Source: an uncultured Oscillospiraceae bacterium (lineage in GTDB: Bacteria; Bacillota; Clostridia; Oscillospirales; Oscillospiraceae). From it: 5,937 nucleotides of DNA. How positions within the stretch are numbered: position 1 is the stretch's first letter; every line of letters begins with the position of its first letter. The stretch covers positions 1-5,937 of the forward strand of contig CAKTZP010000122.1 of assembly GCA_934636045.1 (NCBI GenBank), written 5' to 3'. Shown here one piece after another: positions 5,357 through 5,937 of this stretch. The notes below the pieces were generated by a model. The model saw only the letters and a list, made by a program, of their open reading frames with translations, was not told the origin of the DNA and did not search any database. A program made the position numbers and the translations under genes.

Positions 5357-5423
5357 CAGTATGCGGCACGGCGGATGCAATTATGCAGCGTCGAAAATGG
5401 TAAATCTGTTGTAAATTTGTATA
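5357..5423 (-). promoter_or_regulatory. Candidate activator-dependent promoter of the DUF421 operon
   Basis: On the minus strand a -10-like CATAAT (5380-5385) lacks a good -35; 17 bases upstream is CAGATT. Over that place lie TTTACC (5399-5404), TTTACA (5410-5415) and TATACA (5418-5423). The first two are 11 bases apart, like OmpR/PhoP-type boxes. An alternative pair, GCATA (5382-5386) and CATACTG (5357-5363) with an 18-base spacer, resembles a sigma-G promoter but would start transcription at the ribosome binding site. Both readings are tentative. Confidence 0.35.
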
Positions 5424-5497
5424 AATTTCCGTGACCGGACGGCGATGTGTTTGTTGACGCCTATGAAATCTTTGCGGCAGCCGGTCTGAGGCTTGCA

Positions 5498-5511
5498 TTT
5501 TGCGCGCAAAA
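5498..5511. promoter_or_regulatory. TTTTGCGCGCAAAA palindrome, candidate operator
   Basis: This perfect 14-bp palindrome overlaps the predicted -35 region of the glnN promoter. That placement would suit a repressor. The sequence does not match the GlnR/TnrA consensus (TGTNAN7TNACA), so the binding protein is unknown. Confidence 0.45.
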
Positions 5512-5529
5512 CGGCTAAACTGTTACAAT
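5500..5529 (+). promoter_or_regulatory. Probable glnN promoter
   Basis: A good -10 (TACAAT, 5524-5529) has only a partial -35 (TTGCGC, 5500-5505) at an 18-base spacing. The start would be near 5536, leaving a leader of about 25 nt with AGGGAGGGG (5546-5554) before the ATG. Confidence 0.55.
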
Positions 5530-5560
5530 AAAATACCTGTATCATAGGGAGGGGACAGCA

Positions 5561-5937
5561 ATGGAACGGATATCGGATTATTTCGGCGAAAACGTGTTCA
5601 GCAAAGCGGTCATGCAGGAGCGTCTTCCCCAGGAGGTCTATGAGGAATTCCTGCGCGCCGAGCACGGCGGCGGGCAAATCTCCATGCCCTCGGCGGACAT
5701 CATTGCGCAGGCCATGATGGAATGGGCGCTGGAAAAGGGCGCCACGCACTATACCCACTGGTTCCAGCCGCTGACAGGCGTCACGGCGGAAAAGCACGAC
5801 TCCTTCCTCTGCTCGCCGGACCCGCAGGGCAAGGCCATTCTGCGCCTGACCGGCAAGCAGCTGATCATGGGCGAGCCGGATGCGTCGTCCTTCCCCTCCG
5901 GCGGTCTGCGCGCGACGCACTATGCCCGCGGCTACAC
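5561..5937 (+). CDS. glnN: Type III glutamine synthetase (N-terminal part)
   Basis: This enzyme makes glutamine from glutamate, ammonia and ATP in the cytoplasm. Type III enzymes are about 700 residues and form dodecamers; here only the first 125 codons are seen before the right edge. The start is ATG 5561 with a strong AGGGAGGGG six bases upstream. Recognisable signatures are the N-terminal YFGENVFS (7-14), [12 protein letters not shown] (62-73), TAEKHDSFL (75-83) and [15 protein letters not shown] (104-118), which are typical of GlnN and absent from type I GlnA. One small difference from the sequences I recall is HYARGYT (120 onward) where FEARGYT is usual. It looks like a single-gene unit diverging from DUF421. 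Control by nitrogen is expected, but no GlnR box or glutamine riboswitch is visible. Confidence 0.93.
   Translation, partial: MERISDYFGENVFSKAVMQERLPQEVYEEFLRAEHGGGQISMPSADIIAQAMMEWALEKGATHYTHWFQPLTGVTAEKHDSFLCSPDPQGKAILRLTGKQLIMGEPDASSFPSGGLRATHYARGY

Noticed and set aside
5381..5920. 179-codon minus-strand frame over glnN
   Set aside because: It is antisense to the clear type III glutamine synthetase start and spans the divergent promoter region.

Overview
The window looks like a GC-rich, low-GC-phylum Gram-positive chromosome, most likely a gut Clostridia of the Oscillospiraceae type. The evidence is strong AGGAGG-type ribosome binding sites, a lipoprotein sugar-binding protein, a DUF421/DUF4363 gene pair, a type III glutamine synthetase, and dispersed GTAGGGGCG-type stem-loop repeats. 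The assignment comes from protein and repeat style, not from a search.

Layout. (1) 1-412, minus: the N-terminal part of a sugar ABC transporter substrate-binding lipoprotein. Its sigma-A promoter (482-510) has a perfect LacI/CcpA-type operator (452-469) just downstream of the start site. (2) About 560-1240: a gene-free stretch filled with repeats. It holds a tandem array of about 52-bp units (626-976) with a hairpin core identical in six copies, a TGTCATTGCGA-type element (981-1077), and a composite of a GC-rich repeat and an inverted hairpin (1111-1177). It ends in the control region of the next operon, with three TCTTAAAC direct repeats in 11-bp register. (3) 1301-4005, plus: a VanR/OmpR-like response regulator and a 670-residue multi-pass sensor histidine kinase overlapping by one base (TAATG), then a terminator hairpin at 4037-4069. 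(4) 4137-4273: more copies of the same repeat families. (5) 4283-5337, minus: a DUF421 (YetF-like) membrane protein followed by a DUF4363 protein, overlapping as ATGA. (6) 5338-5560: a divergent promoter region with phased AT-rich repeats on one side and a TTTTGCGCGCAAAA palindrome on the other. (7) 5561-5937, plus: the start of a type III glutamine synthetase (glnN).

How the parts relate. The two-component system is probably autoregulated and senses an unknown envelope signal. No target gene is obvious in the window. It is bracketed by repeat clusters of shared ancestry. The sugar-binding protein, the DUF421/DUF4363 pair and glnN look like separate transcription units. The most unusual feature is the hairpin array in a divergent intergenic region. 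Its core is invariant while its linkers drift, and related single copies elsewhere in the window have different arm sequences that still pair.
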